The translations under genes were made by a program, and so were the position numbers. A stretch of 64,000 nt of DNA. Source: Lysinibacillus sphaericus (lineage in GTDB: Bacteria; Bacillota; Bacilli; Bacillales_A; Planococcaceae). Of the stretch, positions 16,015 to 26,282 are shown piece after piece. The stretch spans positions 1,860,001-1,924,000 of the forward strand of contig NZ_CP015224.1 in NCBI RefSeq assembly GCF_001629735.1, given 5' to 3'. Each line of letters opens with the position of its first letter. Positions within the stretch are counted from its first letter, which is position 1. The notes under the pieces are model-generated. The model did not search any database, had not been told where the DNA came from, and saw only the letters and a program-made list of their open reading frames with translations.

Positions 16015-17403
16015 CTAACATTTATTTGTTTTCTGTGCTTGTAATATTTTCTTTTGTTTTAACACATCTCTATTTTCTCTTTTATCCTTTAATGTCTCCG
16101 CTCCCTCTTCTTTATATCTTTCTCTTAATTTATATCGTCGAAGATTTGTAGGAACTAAGCTTTTCGAAGGTTCAGTCTCTAAAAGCTTTGAAACGCCTGT
16201 TGAGTCATATGATTTTAAATCATAAACCTCAGAAAAATAACTATCGGCTGTACCTGATTCATAGTGCTTTATCTCTGGATAAGAAGAAATAACGCCTTCA
16301 TAATTTCTTAAAACTACTTTCTCAGGACTCTGGGAAATTATATAATTTGGCTGTAACGCTATCTTCCCACCTCCGTTTGGTGCATCTACCACGAATGTTG
16401 GCACAGCATAACCAGAAGTATGTCCTCTTAAAGATTCAATTATTTCCAATCCTTTAGAAATAGGTGCTCTAAAATGGCTAATCCCCTCAGACAGGTCACA
16501 CTGATAAATATAATATGGTCTAACTCGGATTTTCACTAAATCATGCACTAATTTTTTCATTATTGGCACACTATCATTTATCCCTGTCAGTATAACAGAC
16601 TGATTCCCCACTGGAACCCCCGCATTGACTAACTTCTCGCAGGCTTCTTTCGCCTCATCAGTTAACTCGATCGACGTATTAAAGTGTGTATTTAGCCATA
16701 CAGGATGATATTTTTTTAGAATCGAACACAACTCAGTCGTTATTCTTTGAGGAAATACGACTGGTGCTCTAGTACCAATTCGAATTATTTCAACATGCGG
16801 TATATCTCTTAAACTGCTTAAAATATATTCAAGAATTTTATCGTTAATTAATAAGGCATCTCCGCCAGACAATAAAACGTCTCTAATTTCTTCATTATTC
16901 CTAATGTAATCAATAGCTCTATCAAGCTGCTTTTTAGGTACTGCCATTCCCACCTGTCCAGAAAATCTTCTTCTTGTACAATATCGACAATACATGGAGC
17001 ATTGGTTGGTAACTAGGAACAATACTCTATCAGGATACCTGTGAGTTATACCTGGTACAGGGGAATCTTCATCTTCATCCAATGGATCCTCTAGATCATA
17101 GTGACTCTTCATAATTTCAGCAGATAATGGCACTGACTGCATACGTATTGGACATCGTACATCATCAGGATTCATTAAAGATGCATAATAAGGAGTTATA
17201 TTTAAAGGAATCGTTTGTAGAGAAATTTTGACTCCTTCTTCTTCTTCCTCAGTTAAGTTTACAACTTTCTTTAAATCATCTAAAGTTTTAATAGTGTTCG
17301 TTAATTGCCAATGCCAATCATCCCATTGCTCTTTGGTAATATCTTTCCAAAGTTCAATTTCCCTATAATGTCTTCTTTCCCCTGGTTTAAGTTTAGTTTG
17401 CAT
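16015..17403 (-). CDS. kamA: Lysine 2,3-aminomutase (radical SAM, PLP)
   Basis: This enzyme converts L-lysine to L-beta-lysine using a [4Fe-4S] cluster, SAM and PLP. The cluster motif is CSMYCRYC (Cys135, 139, 142), and the PLP lysine is Lys347 in APNGGGK. Two aspartates that bind the substrate side-chain amine in the Clostridium subterminale enzyme (Asp293, Asp330) are present as Asp303 (YQCDLSEG) and Asp340 (FVVDAP), with a constant offset of ten. Glutamate 2,3-aminomutases lack these, so lysine is the likely substrate. The gene overlaps the thioesterase by 11 bases, with GGAGGGGTG as ribosome site. Its place in the operon implies that beta-lysine is a building block. Confidence 0.9.
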   Translation of the reverse strand: MQTKLKPGERRHYREIELWKDITKEQWDDWHWQLTNTIKTLDDLKKVVNLTEEEEEGVKISLQTIPLNITPYYASLMNPDDVRCPIRMQSVPLSAEIMKSHYDLEDPLDEDEDSPVPGITHRYPDRVLFLVTNQCSMYCRYCTRRRFSGQVGMAVPKKQLDRAIDYIRNNEEIRDVLLSGGDALLINDKILEYILSSLRDIPHVEIIRIGTRAPVVFPQRITTELCSILKKYHPVWLNTHFNTSIELTDEAKEACEKLVNAGVPVGNQSVILTGINDSVPIMKKLVHDLVKIRVRPYYIYQCDLSEGISHFRAPISKGLEIIESLRGHTSGYAVPTFVVDAPNGGGKIALQPNYIISQSPEKVVLRNYEGVISSYPEIKHYESGTADSYFSEVYDLKSYDSTGVSKLLETEPSKSLVPTNLRRYKLRERYKEEGAETLKDKRENRDVLKQKKILQAQKTNKC

Positions 17404-18187
17404 GAATCACCCCTCCTTTGATGTTGGTATAAATATTCATGAGTTCCTGTCTCAATTCTTGAGCAGGCTCCTCACTCTCATTCAAGTAAAAATGACCACC
17501 ATTAAAATACTTACACTTATAGTCATTGAGCGCCATTTTCTCCCACAGTTTAACTTCCCCATCAGGAACTGCTGAATCTTGTGTACCTAACCAAAGTTCC
17601 ATTGGATAGTTGACCAATGCTTTATCATCGAATTTAAATGTATCGAGCAAATGAAAATCTCTGCCTGTAACATCCACTATTGAATTGAATAGCCTCGAAT
17701 CAGACTCAAGCTCATTTGGCACTCCACCTAGCCTTCTAATATCTGCTATAATACTTTCCCTCGTTCGCCTCGTAAACGGAGCTTCAGGATGCGTCGCATG
17801 ATTAGCTACAGTTATGGGGGACCTAGCAGCTGAAATAATTAATTTTTTAATATATTGACTTTTCTCATCCAATAAACTTGATAAAGCATAGACAAATAGT
17901 CCTCCCAAACTATGACCAAATAAAACGGCTGGGCGATCAATATAATGAAATACTGTTTTAAATAGATATTCTTTTGCCTCACAAAATGTTGATAGGAAAG
18001 GTAAATCATTTGTCATTCCTCTACCAGGTAATTCAAACAAACATACTTCTACATCTTCAGATAAATCTCTCACTAAAGGAACCATTGAAAGTGCTGAACC
18101 TCCAGCATGATGAAAACATAGCAATTTTAATTTTGCATGTGGATTTGGGTTATATACTAAATAGCCTTTTTCTTGTTTCATCTTCAC
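17393..18187 (-). CDS. Stand-alone thioesterase (GrsT-like type II)
   Basis: This alpha/beta hydrolase of 264 residues is of the kind that edits or releases acyl groups from carrier domains. The nucleophile is Ser93 in GHSLGG, with Asp204 (GTQDSAVP) and His232 (GGHFYL) completing the triad; LCFHHAGGSA near the N-terminus forms the oxyanion hole region typical of NRPS thioesterases. No synthase in the cluster ends in a thioesterase domain, so this protein may serve as release enzyme as well as editor. GTG 18187 overlaps the NRPS stop; ATG 18181 two codons later is an equally possible start. Confidence 0.88.
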   Translation of the reverse strand: MKMKQEKGYLVYNPNPHAKLKLLCFHHAGGSALSMVPLVRDLSEDVEVCLFELPGRGMTNDLPFLSTFCEAKEYLFKTVFHYIDRPAVLFGHSLGGLFVYALSSLLDEKSQYIKKLIISAARSPITVANHATHPEAPFTRRTRESIIADIRRLGGVPNELESDSRLFNSIVDVTGRDFHLLDTFKFDDKALVNYPMELWLGTQDSAVPDGEVKLWEKMALNDYKCKYFNGGHFYLNESEEPAQELRQELMNIYTNIKGGVIHAN

Positions 18188-21100
18188 AATCTATGACCAC
18201 CTATTATTTTCATAGCTTCCTCTACTGTAAGCTCGCCTTGTTTCACTTTTTCAAGTACTTCAATTTTGCTGTAAGATGGTATAGTACTTTCTGCAATAGG
18301 CTCTGCCTCTTTTCTAGCCGTAATTTCTTCTACAAACCGATTGATAGTTGGATATCGGAAAAGATCACCCACTACAAACTCATAAGAAGGTAACACTTTT
18401 CGAAGTAAGTTATATAATTTCAGTACAATTAAAGAGTGGCCACCTTGATCGAATAGACTCCGATTCAACTGTACTTTCTTTCCTAAAACTACTTCCCATG
18501 TCTCTCTTACCATATCAACCATATCGCCTGACATTGAGATAGTCGACGTAGCGGTTAATTGATTCAGTAATTCTTCAGCTTGTTTCCTTAGCGACACTCT
18601 ATCAATCTTGCCATTCGTATTGCGAGGTAGCTTTTCTAATGGAACGATTACATTCGGAATCGCAAAATCCGGAAGTATCTTAGAAATCCTACTATTAATG
18701 GTCTCAATACTTTGGTCTGTCCCACTAACAAAGGCAATTAAAGTATTTTCACCGTTATTACTTGGAAGACAGCTAACAAAGCATTCCATGCCAGGTTGAA
18801 GTGATAATAACGCGTTCTCTACTTCACCTAATTCTAATCGATAGCCTCGAATTTTTACTTGCTGATCACTGCGTCCATAAAATTCAATCACTCCATTAGC
18901 ATTTAATCTTACTAAATCACCAGTCCGGAAGTAGCTAACACCATCCAGAGTATAACAAGTGGAGGTAACGAAACCATCCTCGGTTACATAGCCTTTTGTT
19001 ACTTGTTTCCCTCCAATGTGTAGTTCGCCTATCATGCCAGGGGCTACAGAATTACCTAATTTATCAACAATTCTCAGCATGGTTCCCGGTAATGGTTTAC
19101 CTATTGGGCAAAGTCCTGATTTAGAACTATCCTGATTGTTATTACACTTATAAACTAGAGACTCAATTGTACATTCACTTAGACCATAGCCATTATAAAA
19201 ATTGATACCTTCCCAAAGCATGTCACATATTTCATTCTTTTCTTCAAGTCTGAACGTATCAGCACCTACTACGATTGTTTTTAAATCTTTTAAGACCCTA
19301 TTTTCTTCATTTAAAAAGTGGATAAATTCCCTTACTAAAACAGGGGTTGACTCTAAAAATGAAATATTATATTTAGCTGCCATTTCTGCTAAATAGGCCA
19401 TATCAATTCTTTTTTCTTCCTCGCAAATAAACAAATATCCATTCGTTGACCATGCCTTCAGCAAATCACCTAAAAAAACATCCGATGTCCAGCTCCCTAG
19501 TTGAAGAACATACTGTTCACTATCAAGGTGATAAAATTGTTTCCAGCTTTGTATGATTTGTAACAACCCTTCTGCTTTTAATGAAACGATTTTAGGTTCT
19601 CCTGTACTACCAGAAGTAGAAATATAATATGCCACATCTCCCGGGTTAAACTTGTAGGCCTCACTTATTATTTCTTTCTCATCCGTACTACGTTCAATAA
19701 TAGCTGGAATGTTATCTAGGAATAATAATGTTTTTGGCTGCAATATCTCTAATGTACGTTTAGTTCTTGCTTCAGGTATACTCGTATCAATAGCACACCA
19801 TGCAGCGCCTATTGTCCAAGCAGCAAAAATACCGATTGCTGTTTCAATACCTTTTTTCCCTACCAATGCAACAGTATCCCCACTCTGTACTCCTTCTTTG
19901 AGTAGTTCATTAGCCACAATATTGATATATCTTTTCACATCTTGATAGCTTAAATTTCTTTGATCATCTGAAATGGCTAAAGAATCTTCCCTGTAGTCTC
20001 CTAAAATAGAGTGAATCGAAAAGTTTTCAGACGTTGCAGAAACATCTGTCGTTAAAACATTTTTTAAATATAGCTCTTCGATTTGTGTTAAGTTAATATT
20101 TTTAACCAACATATTATTATAGTTATCTATATTTTCAAATATATACTCAAGAGAATCTAGAAGTCTCAGAAGCTCTGTTTGCTCATAACGTTGTTGATCC
20201 CAACCTAATCGTAAGCATATGGAGCCTTGTGTAATATCAAATGTTACTGATAAAGGATCAGAGCTTGTTCCATACTGGTGAACCAAATCACCATTCTTTT
20301 TATTAGTTAAGTTTCCCTTGAAATTTTGGAAAATGACAGAGGTTTTAAAGATTTCTGTATTTCCAGATACACCACCAAACTGTAATAATTTAGAATACGG
20401 AATTCCGCTATTTTCAGAAACATCTTGCAGATGATCCATTGTCTGGAGGCATACTTCTTTTAATGTTAGTTCATCTTCTATACCTATTTTGACTGGTAAT
20501 GTGTTTATGAGCATCCCGTTCATATCACTCGACTCTAGTAATTGATACGGCCTTAATGCAAAAGTCGAACCTACGTATAGATTATTCGTATGTTGATATC
20601 GATTAATCAACACGCCCCATATTGTTAAAGCGACGCTTGAAGTAGTCACTCTGTTCTTTATGCTATAGGCATGAAGATTTTCTGCCGCTCTCTTACTTAA
20701 CTCTTTATCCAAATACTTAAATAATGGTTTTTGACCCATATGTTGTGATTTTTCTATCGCTAATGTTTCTGCTTCAGCTAAATCACTTAACACATTTCCC
20801 CAATATTTTTCCAGCCCTTTTTGATACATTGGATCATTAATATAATGTAAATATGGTTCGATATCTGGACGAATTGCTAATGAAGTGACATCCTTATTTA
20901 ACAGCTTAAAGAAATCCTCAAGTGTCTGAGCAATTGACCAACCATCCATAATAATATGATGATGCACCCATACTAATAGGTTTTTAGAAGGTTTCCAGTT
21001 TTGAATAAGGTAAAATTGTTGTGTCTTATTTAGCAACGTTCGCTGTAGCCTACCAATCTCACTTTTAAACCAATTCTCTATATTCATAAATTCATCTTGA

Positions 21101-21381
21101 ATCCATAAATAATTAACCTCTAATACATTAATTTCTTCTACATTGCTTTGAATAATTTGGATTGGTTCTATCTCTTGCTCCCACTCAAATTTTGTTCTTA
21201 ATGCTGGATTAGCTCTGGCAGTATTTAACCAAGCTTCTTGAATCTCTTTGAATGTAAATGAGTTAGGAATTTCATAAGACAAAATTTGCCAATAAGCTTC
21301 TGACGCTGGGTCTTTTAATGTTTCCATTAACATAACTAATTGCAATGGTGTTAACGGGAGTTTTTTTTCATTTTGTACCAT
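18184..21381 (-). CDS. NRPS, one module C-A-T (basic amino acid predicted)
   Basis: This is a 1065-residue synthetase. The condensation domain (about 5-440) has HHIIMDG (His141, His142, Asp146); its first motif, TPLQLVMLMETLKDPASEAY, resembles D-donor (DCL) condensation domains. The adenylation domain (about 455-920) contains TSGSTGEPK, YGLSE in place of YGPTE, YFRTGD and NGKIDR. My hand-read specificity code is D-V-G-E-V-G-G-I-E-K, close to the ornithine code DVGEIGSIDK, so a basic residue (Orn, Lys or beta-Lys) is likely. The carrier serine is Ser983 (GGHSL). A C-terminal tail with LTVEEAMKII may be a docking helix. There is no thioesterase domain. AGGAGG lies ten bases before the ATG. It probably acts last. 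Confidence 0.9.
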   Translation of the reverse strand: MVQNEKKLPLTPLQLVMLMETLKDPASEAYWQILSYEIPNSFTFKEIQEAWLNTARANPALRTKFEWEQEIEPIQIIQSNVEEINVLEVNYLWIQDEFMNIENWFKSEIGRLQRTLLNKTQQFYLIQNWKPSKNLLVWVHHHIIMDGWSIAQTLEDFFKLLNKDVTSLAIRPDIEPYLHYINDPMYQKGLEKYWGNVLSDLAEAETLAIEKSQHMGQKPLFKYLDKELSKRAAENLHAYSIKNRVTTSSVALTIWGVLINRYQHTNNLYVGSTFALRPYQLLESSDMNGMLINTLPVKIGIEDELTLKEVCLQTMDHLQDVSENSGIPYSKLLQFGGVSGNTEIFKTSVIFQNFKGNLTNKKNGDLVHQYGTSSDPLSVTFDITQGSICLRLGWDQQRYEQTELLRLLDSLEYIFENIDNYNNMLVKNINLTQIEELYLKNVLTTDVSATSENFSIHSILGDYREDSLAISDDQRNLSYQDVKRYINIVANELLKEGVQSGDTVALVGKKGIETAIGIFAAWTIGAAWCAIDTSIPEARTKRTLEILQPKTLLFLDNIPAIIERSTDEKEIISEAYKFNPGDVAYYISTSGSTGEPKIVSLKAEGLLQIIQSWKQFYHLDSEQYVLQLGSWTSDVFLGDLLKAWSTNGYLFICEEEKRIDMAYLAEMAAKYNISFLESTPVLVREFIHFLNEENRVLKDLKTIVVGADTFRLEEKNEICDMLWEGINFYNGYGLSECTIESLVYKCNNNQDSSKSGLCPIGKPLPGTMLRIVDKLGNSVAPGMIGELHIGGKQVTKGYVTEDGFVTSTCYTLDGVSYFRTGDLVRLNANGVIEFYGRSDQQVKIRGYRLELGEVENALLSLQPGMECFVSCLPSNNGENTLIAFVSGTDQSIETINSRISKILPDFAIPNVIVPLEKLPRNTNGKIDRVSLRKQAEELLNQLTATSTISMSGDMVDMVRETWEVVLGKKVQLNRSLFDQGGHSLIVLKLYNLLRKVLPSYEFVVGDLFRYPTINRFVEEITARKEAEPIAESTIPSYSKIEVLEKVKQGELTVEEAMKIIGGHRL

Positions 21382-21403
21382 TCTACGCTAACCTCCTTCC
21401 ACA

Positions 21404-24400
21404 TTATTTAAGTATGAGAGACATCTCTGATACCGTAGGGTGCTTCAAAAAGTCTTTCGGAGTAATATCAATACCATTGGTACGCAATTTAGATACTATT
21501 TGAAGTGATTTAATGGAATCTCCACCGATTTCAAAAAAGTTATCATCGATACCTATTTCGTTAACCTTTAGCACTTCAGCCCAAACCTCTACAATTGATT
21601 TTTCCAGTTCAGTCGTTGGCTCCCTAAATGTATTTTGAGCACCGTCTGCAAGGTATTGTGAAGCTTCTAAGCTAAGTAGTTTTCTGTCTCTTTTTCCGCT
21701 AGATGTTAATGGTAATTTTTCTAACTCAACGAACATCGATGGGATATACGTTACTGGTAAGTCTTTAGACACTGCTTTTTTCAAATCATCTCTACTTAGA
21801 CTATCTTTCACATTTAAAGTGTAGAAGCAGACTAAGCATGGTTTGTTATTTTGATCATGCCCTAATACGACTGCTGTATCGTTAACTTGTGGTTGCTGTA
21901 TAACACAAGCTTCAATTTCTTCTATCTCAATCCTTACACCGTTTACCTTAACTTGTGAATCTTTTCTTCCTAGAAAATCTATACTGCCATTCGCTGAAAT
22001 TTTTACCAAATCGCCAGACTTGTAAAAGGTTTTTCCATTTCGCTTTACAAAAACTTTGTTCGTTTCGATTTCATTCTTGAAATAACCTTTTGCTAAAGAA
22101 GGTCCTCCAATCATTAATTCACCTGGAAAACCTTTTGGAACTGGTAGCCCGGCTTCATCGACCACTTCCATTTCTACATACGGTAATGGAAAACCAATAT
22201 TATAATGATCTTTTGTTACCTGTTGAACAGTAACTTCAATTCCCGCCTCAGTTGGACCATATAAATTGAATGCTTCGACTTGTGGTAACAACTCATTTAT
22301 TTTTTTAGCTAATGGACCTGGTAGTGCTTCCCCACTTAAATGAAGATACTTTAATGGCAATTTGTAATCTTTTTGAGAGTCCATTTCATTAAGCATTAAT
22401 TGCAACACAGAAGGGACAAAATGACACAAATCAATTGACTCATTACAAATAAATTTCAATAAACCTAAAGGATCACGATGCAAGTCTTTAGGAGCAACAA
22501 TTAACGTAGCACCCGTACAAAGGGTATAAAATATTTCCCAAACAGATACATCAAATGTATATGGCGTTTTAAACAATGTTTTATTACCAGGTTTAAGTTT
22601 ATTTTGGTTTTTTTGCCATTCTATACGTAAAGAAGCCCCTAAATGTGGACATACTACACCCTTCGGCTCACCCGTCGAGCCAGAAGTAAACATAAGATAT
22701 GCTGGATCATCGACAGAGACAGGTCCCATTGCTTTTACATTATTTTTAACTATATTTTTTTCTAGAGTATTTACAACTTCCCATTCTCCATATGGTATTT
22801 CATCTATTGTATTTACCATTAAAACCTTTGGATTTAATCGCTCTAATAATTTCTGTGTTCTTGCTATAGGATGCTCCGTATCTAAAGGAACATATACTGC
22901 GCCTGCTTTTAGAGCACCTAGTATTACTGCAATGGCATCTATTCCTCTGTCCATATACATAGGCACGTAATCGCCTTTTTCAATACCCATTGATAGCAGT
23001 AATGAAGAATATTTTTCTGCTTCTTGATTGAGTTGTTCATATGTTAATGCTCTATCCAGCTCTTGAATGGCAATATAATCCTTATATTTTTTCGCTGCCT
23101 CTTCAAATTGACAGTGGAGTGGCTTAGCCTTTTGTAATAGTTTCCCATTATCATTGGAGGATATAATAGAACCTTTAGTAAATGCAGTACCCCATAATTG
23201 ATCTGGTTCATTAATTAATGAGGCTAGTAAACTCAAATAATTCTTCGCCAGCAATTGAATCTCTACTTCAGTAAAATGGGCAAATGAATATTCTATATGT
23301 CCTTTTACTTCTCCATTTTCTACATTGAAGAAACAACTTAAAGGAAATCTTGATCCACCAGTATCTTGCTCGATAAAGCTTGTGTTGATATTCTTTAAAT
23401 CCATTTCAAGATTCACTTTAAGACTGAATGTATTATTTACTACATCAAGATACTCTCTTTTATCAATGTTAGCCGCAATATCAACAATTGAGAAATCTCC
23501 ATGAGCAATATTTTCATGAACAGTGTTACTAATTTCAAGCAGGAGCTCTTTAAAAGAGGCCTTTTTATTTAAGGAAAGCGTTAAAGGAACTAAATTAACA
23601 AACATTCCAACATCATTTAAATTTTCATTAGTTCTGCCATGATAAGGAATTCCTATCGTTATTGTATCTTGCATGCAATATTTTGCTAAATTTAGTGCCC
23701 AAGCAGTTAGTAATATTGTAAACTGACTCAATTTCATTTCCTGTGAAAATTGATCAATTTTTTTACCTAGCTCTCTATGGCTTTCAATCTCTAAAATCTT
23801 TCCAATTCTTATATATTCTTCGGATTTCTCTTGAATAGGTAGTTGGGCAAGTTTAAATGCCTTAGATTGCTCAAACCAAAAATCCTTCAAATTTTGATCC
23901 TCTGATTTATTAGCCAATTTATTGATGTTATTATATAGATTTTCAGAACTACTTGATTTTATGTCATCTATAGTAATTTCCTCATTATAAACTTTAGCTA
24001 TATTTTGCAGTATATTTTTTAAAGATAAGCCATCACATACAATATGATGAGATACAAGTACAAAAACAGCTCCTGCATTCTCTGTATGAATGATTGCCCC
24101 TCTAAACAATAAATCGCTCTCTAACTGGAAAGGCTGATTATAAATTGTCTTTGCAAGAGTGTGCGCCTCCTCCATATTTTTCACCTGTAGGATTTGTATG
24201 TGATGATCTACATGCTCTCCTATTTCATCTATATTTCTAATTTTTTGTTCAATTCCATAGGAAGTATTTTCTCTAAAATTCACAAAAAAGGCGGCATTTT
24301 TCTTTATGATATTGACAAAGGCGCTATAAAACTTATGTTCATCAAAAAGACCGTTAATCTGAAAAGTAGCGCCTACATTATAAAATGGATTTCCTTCATT

Positions 24401-26260
24401 TGTTTTCCACAAATACCAAAGACCTTTCTGCATACTCGTTGCAGGAAACCACTCGTTTTGATCAAACATAGTAGGTTCATTATTTGATGATAAGGCTGGT
24501 AAAGTAGAAAGAATATCCAATAAATTACAAGGTTTTCTCTGCTGCTGTACTTGCCATGGTAAACAATCAACATTAAACGCTTTTGAAACGTTCATAGCAA
24601 TTTGTGCTGCGTCTAAGGAATTTCCTCCAACTTCAAATAAATCTGTTTGTGATGAGCATTTTAAGTTTAAGGTAGAAGAAAAAATATCAATAATCTTTTG
24701 CAAAGATTCACTTATATTCGTTGAAGATTCAAGTAATTGTTTACTATTAAAATATTCTATATGCTGTTTGTTCAACAATTCACGATCTATTTTACCGTTT
24801 CTAGTCAACGGTAAATGTTGATGAAAAATAAGTTGAACGGGTATCATATTTTTAGGCAGCTTCTCTTTCAAATAGCTAAATAGTTCAAGTTCTGAAATCG
24901 AGGATTCCTCTTCTAATACAATGGATGCTGTCAATAGCGTATTTGAAGCTATATGTAATGGTAGTGCTATAGCTTGACTTACTCTATTATGTTTTTGAAG
25001 AGTACTCTCAATATCCCCTAATTCAATTCTCACTCCATTAATGCTTAATTGAAAATCTTCTCTACCATGGAAATTAAAATTTCCTTGAATATCTCTACTT
25101 ACAACATCTCCGGTGTTGTAGGCTCTTACATTTTCACCGTCAATTTCTAACTGTTTAAATTTTTCATTTGTCTCATGCGGCAAATTAATATACTCTCGTG
25201 CTAATCCATCACCAGATATCCACAGTGTTCCTTTTCTATCTATCTCATGAATGATTTGTAAATTTCGATCTAAAATAAAACACTTTACATAAGGTAAAGC
25301 GGAACCAATATGAGGTAGCTTTTTCACCTTGCCATCTGCTCTCTCTACAATCCCAGAAGTACTTACAACAGTCCCTTCACTTGGTCCATAATTGTTTACC
25401 ACATGAAAAGGTAAATCTTTTGAAGGGTATTTTGTTAGTTTATCTCCCCCTACTAAAAGATATTTTAAAGCTACGTGACTATTATCCCAGTCCAGTTCCA
25501 TTAGTCGCTCAGCAATAGGGGTAGATACAAATGAATGCGTTACTTGGTGCTTTATCCACGTATTTTTTAGAAGCTCTGGATTAAGTCTTTCATCTAATGT
25601 CGTCATATATATAGACGCTCTTGAAGCTATTGCACCCCAAATCTCCCAAATGGAAGCGTCAAATCCAGGTGAAGAGGTTAAAGATACTATTGAATCTTTG
25701 GTCACATCAAACGTTTTTGTATGCCAATCGATTAAGCGATTTAAAGAATTCCATTCAACGACTACACCCTTAGGTTTGCCTGTAGTACCTGATGTAAAAA
25801 CTATATAAGCAGCTGATTTCAAAGAAAAATGAATATTTATGTTAATTTCCTTATGATCCAGATTAAAATGCTGAAGAACATCATCAAGCTTAAAAATGAT
25901 CTGATCTTGAAAAGCATTTGCCTCATAAATATCTGGATGCGTAATGATGATGCTAGGTTTGATATCGTCAATGATGTTGTCGATTCTGTCCCTTGGTGTT
26001 TCTGGATCAATACAAACAATAACCCCACCAGCAATAAATGTTGATAAATGTGCAACAAGAAGAGCAGGTGACCTCCTAAGAACAATTAAAACCTTTTGTT
26101 CACAGCCCGGTATAATCCCATTTTCTTGCATAGCGGTTGCTAACTTAAACGATTTATGAGTCAATTGTTTTAAACTGTATTTTTTTTGATTGAACCATAA
26201 GCTTTGTCCATCATAGTAATCGATTTCTTCACTAAAAAAACTTTCATAGAAATTTGACAT
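21404..26260 (-). CDS. NRPS, A-T-C-A-T (initiating; Leu-like and Ser-like codes)
   Basis: This 1618-residue synthetase begins directly with an adenylation domain, so it should start a chain. A1 (about 1-505) gives the hand-read code D-A-W-V-L-G-N-V-V-K, one change from a known leucine code (DAWFLGNVVK). The first carrier serine is Ser548 (GGNSL). The C domain (about 600-1030) has HHIVCDG (His738, His739, Asp743). A2 (about 1050-1530) reads D-V-W-H-H-S-L-I-E-K, serine-like (DVWHLSLIDK). The second carrier serine is Ser1582 (GGDSI). I use the ATG at 26260 after GGGGT rather than the TTG seven codons upstream. Both adenylation domains retain A3, A5, A7 and the A10 lysine. Confidence 0.9.
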   Translation of the reverse strand: MSNFYESFFSEEIDYYDGQSLWFNQKKYSLKQLTHKSFKLATAMQENGIIPGCEQKVLIVLRRSPALLVAHLSTFIAGGVIVCIDPETPRDRIDNIIDDIKPSIIITHPDIYEANAFQDQIIFKLDDVLQHFNLDHKEININIHFSLKSAAYIVFTSGTTGKPKGVVVEWNSLNRLIDWHTKTFDVTKDSIVSLTSSPGFDASIWEIWGAIASRASIYMTTLDERLNPELLKNTWIKHQVTHSFVSTPIAERLMELDWDNSHVALKYLLVGGDKLTKYPSKDLPFHVVNNYGPSEGTVVSTSGIVERADGKVKKLPHIGSALPYVKCFILDRNLQIIHEIDRKGTLWISGDGLAREYINLPHETNEKFKQLEIDGENVRAYNTGDVVSRDIQGNFNFHGREDFQLSINGVRIELGDIESTLQKHNRVSQAIALPLHIASNTLLTASIVLEEESSISELELFSYLKEKLPKNMIPVQLIFHQHLPLTRNGKIDRELLNKQHIEYFNSKQLLESSTNISESLQKIIDIFSSTLNLKCSSQTDLFEVGGNSLDAAQIAMNVSKAFNVDCLPWQVQQQRKPCNLLDILSTLPALSSNNEPTMFDQNEWFPATSMQKGLWYLWKTNEGNPFYNVGATFQINGLFDEHKFYSAFVNIIKKNAAFFVNFRENTSYGIEQKIRNIDEIGEHVDHHIQILQVKNMEEAHTLAKTIYNQPFQLESDLLFRGAIIHTENAGAVFVLVSHHIVCDGLSLKNILQNIAKVYNEEITIDDIKSSSSENLYNNINKLANKSEDQNLKDFWFEQSKAFKLAQLPIQEKSEEYIRIGKILEIESHRELGKKIDQFSQEMKLSQFTILLTAWALNLAKYCMQDTITIGIPYHGRTNENLNDVGMFVNLVPLTLSLNKKASFKELLLEISNTVHENIAHGDFSIVDIAANIDKREYLDVVNNTFSLKVNLEMDLKNINTSFIEQDTGGSRFPLSCFFNVENGEVKGHIEYSFAHFTEVEIQLLAKNYLSLLASLINEPDQLWGTAFTKGSIISSNDNGKLLQKAKPLHCQFEEAAKKYKDYIAIQELDRALTYEQLNQEAEKYSSLLLSMGIEKGDYVPMYMDRGIDAIAVILGALKAGAVYVPLDTEHPIARTQKLLERLNPKVLMVNTIDEIPYGEWEVVNTLEKNIVKNNVKAMGPVSVDDPAYLMFTSGSTGEPKGVVCPHLGASLRIEWQKNQNKLKPGNKTLFKTPYTFDVSVWEIFYTLCTGATLIVAPKDLHRDPLGLLKFICNESIDLCHFVPSVLQLMLNEMDSQKDYKLPLKYLHLSGEALPGPLAKKINELLPQVEAFNLYGPTEAGIEVTVQQVTKDHYNIGFPLPYVEMEVVDEAGLPVPKGFPGELMIGGPSLAKGYFKNEIETNKVFVKRNGKTFYKSGDLVKISANGSIDFLGRKDSQVKVNGVRIEIEEIEACVIQQPQVNDTAVVLGHDQNNKPCLVCFYTLNVKDSLSRDDLKKAVSKDLPVTYIPSMFVELEKLPLTSSGKRDRKLLSLEASQYLADGAQNTFREPTTELEKSIVEVWAEVLKVNEIGIDDNFFEIGGDSIKSLQIVSKLRTNGIDITPKDFLKHPTVSEMSLILK

Positions 26261-26282
26261 TCTATTACCCCAATCTAACAAA

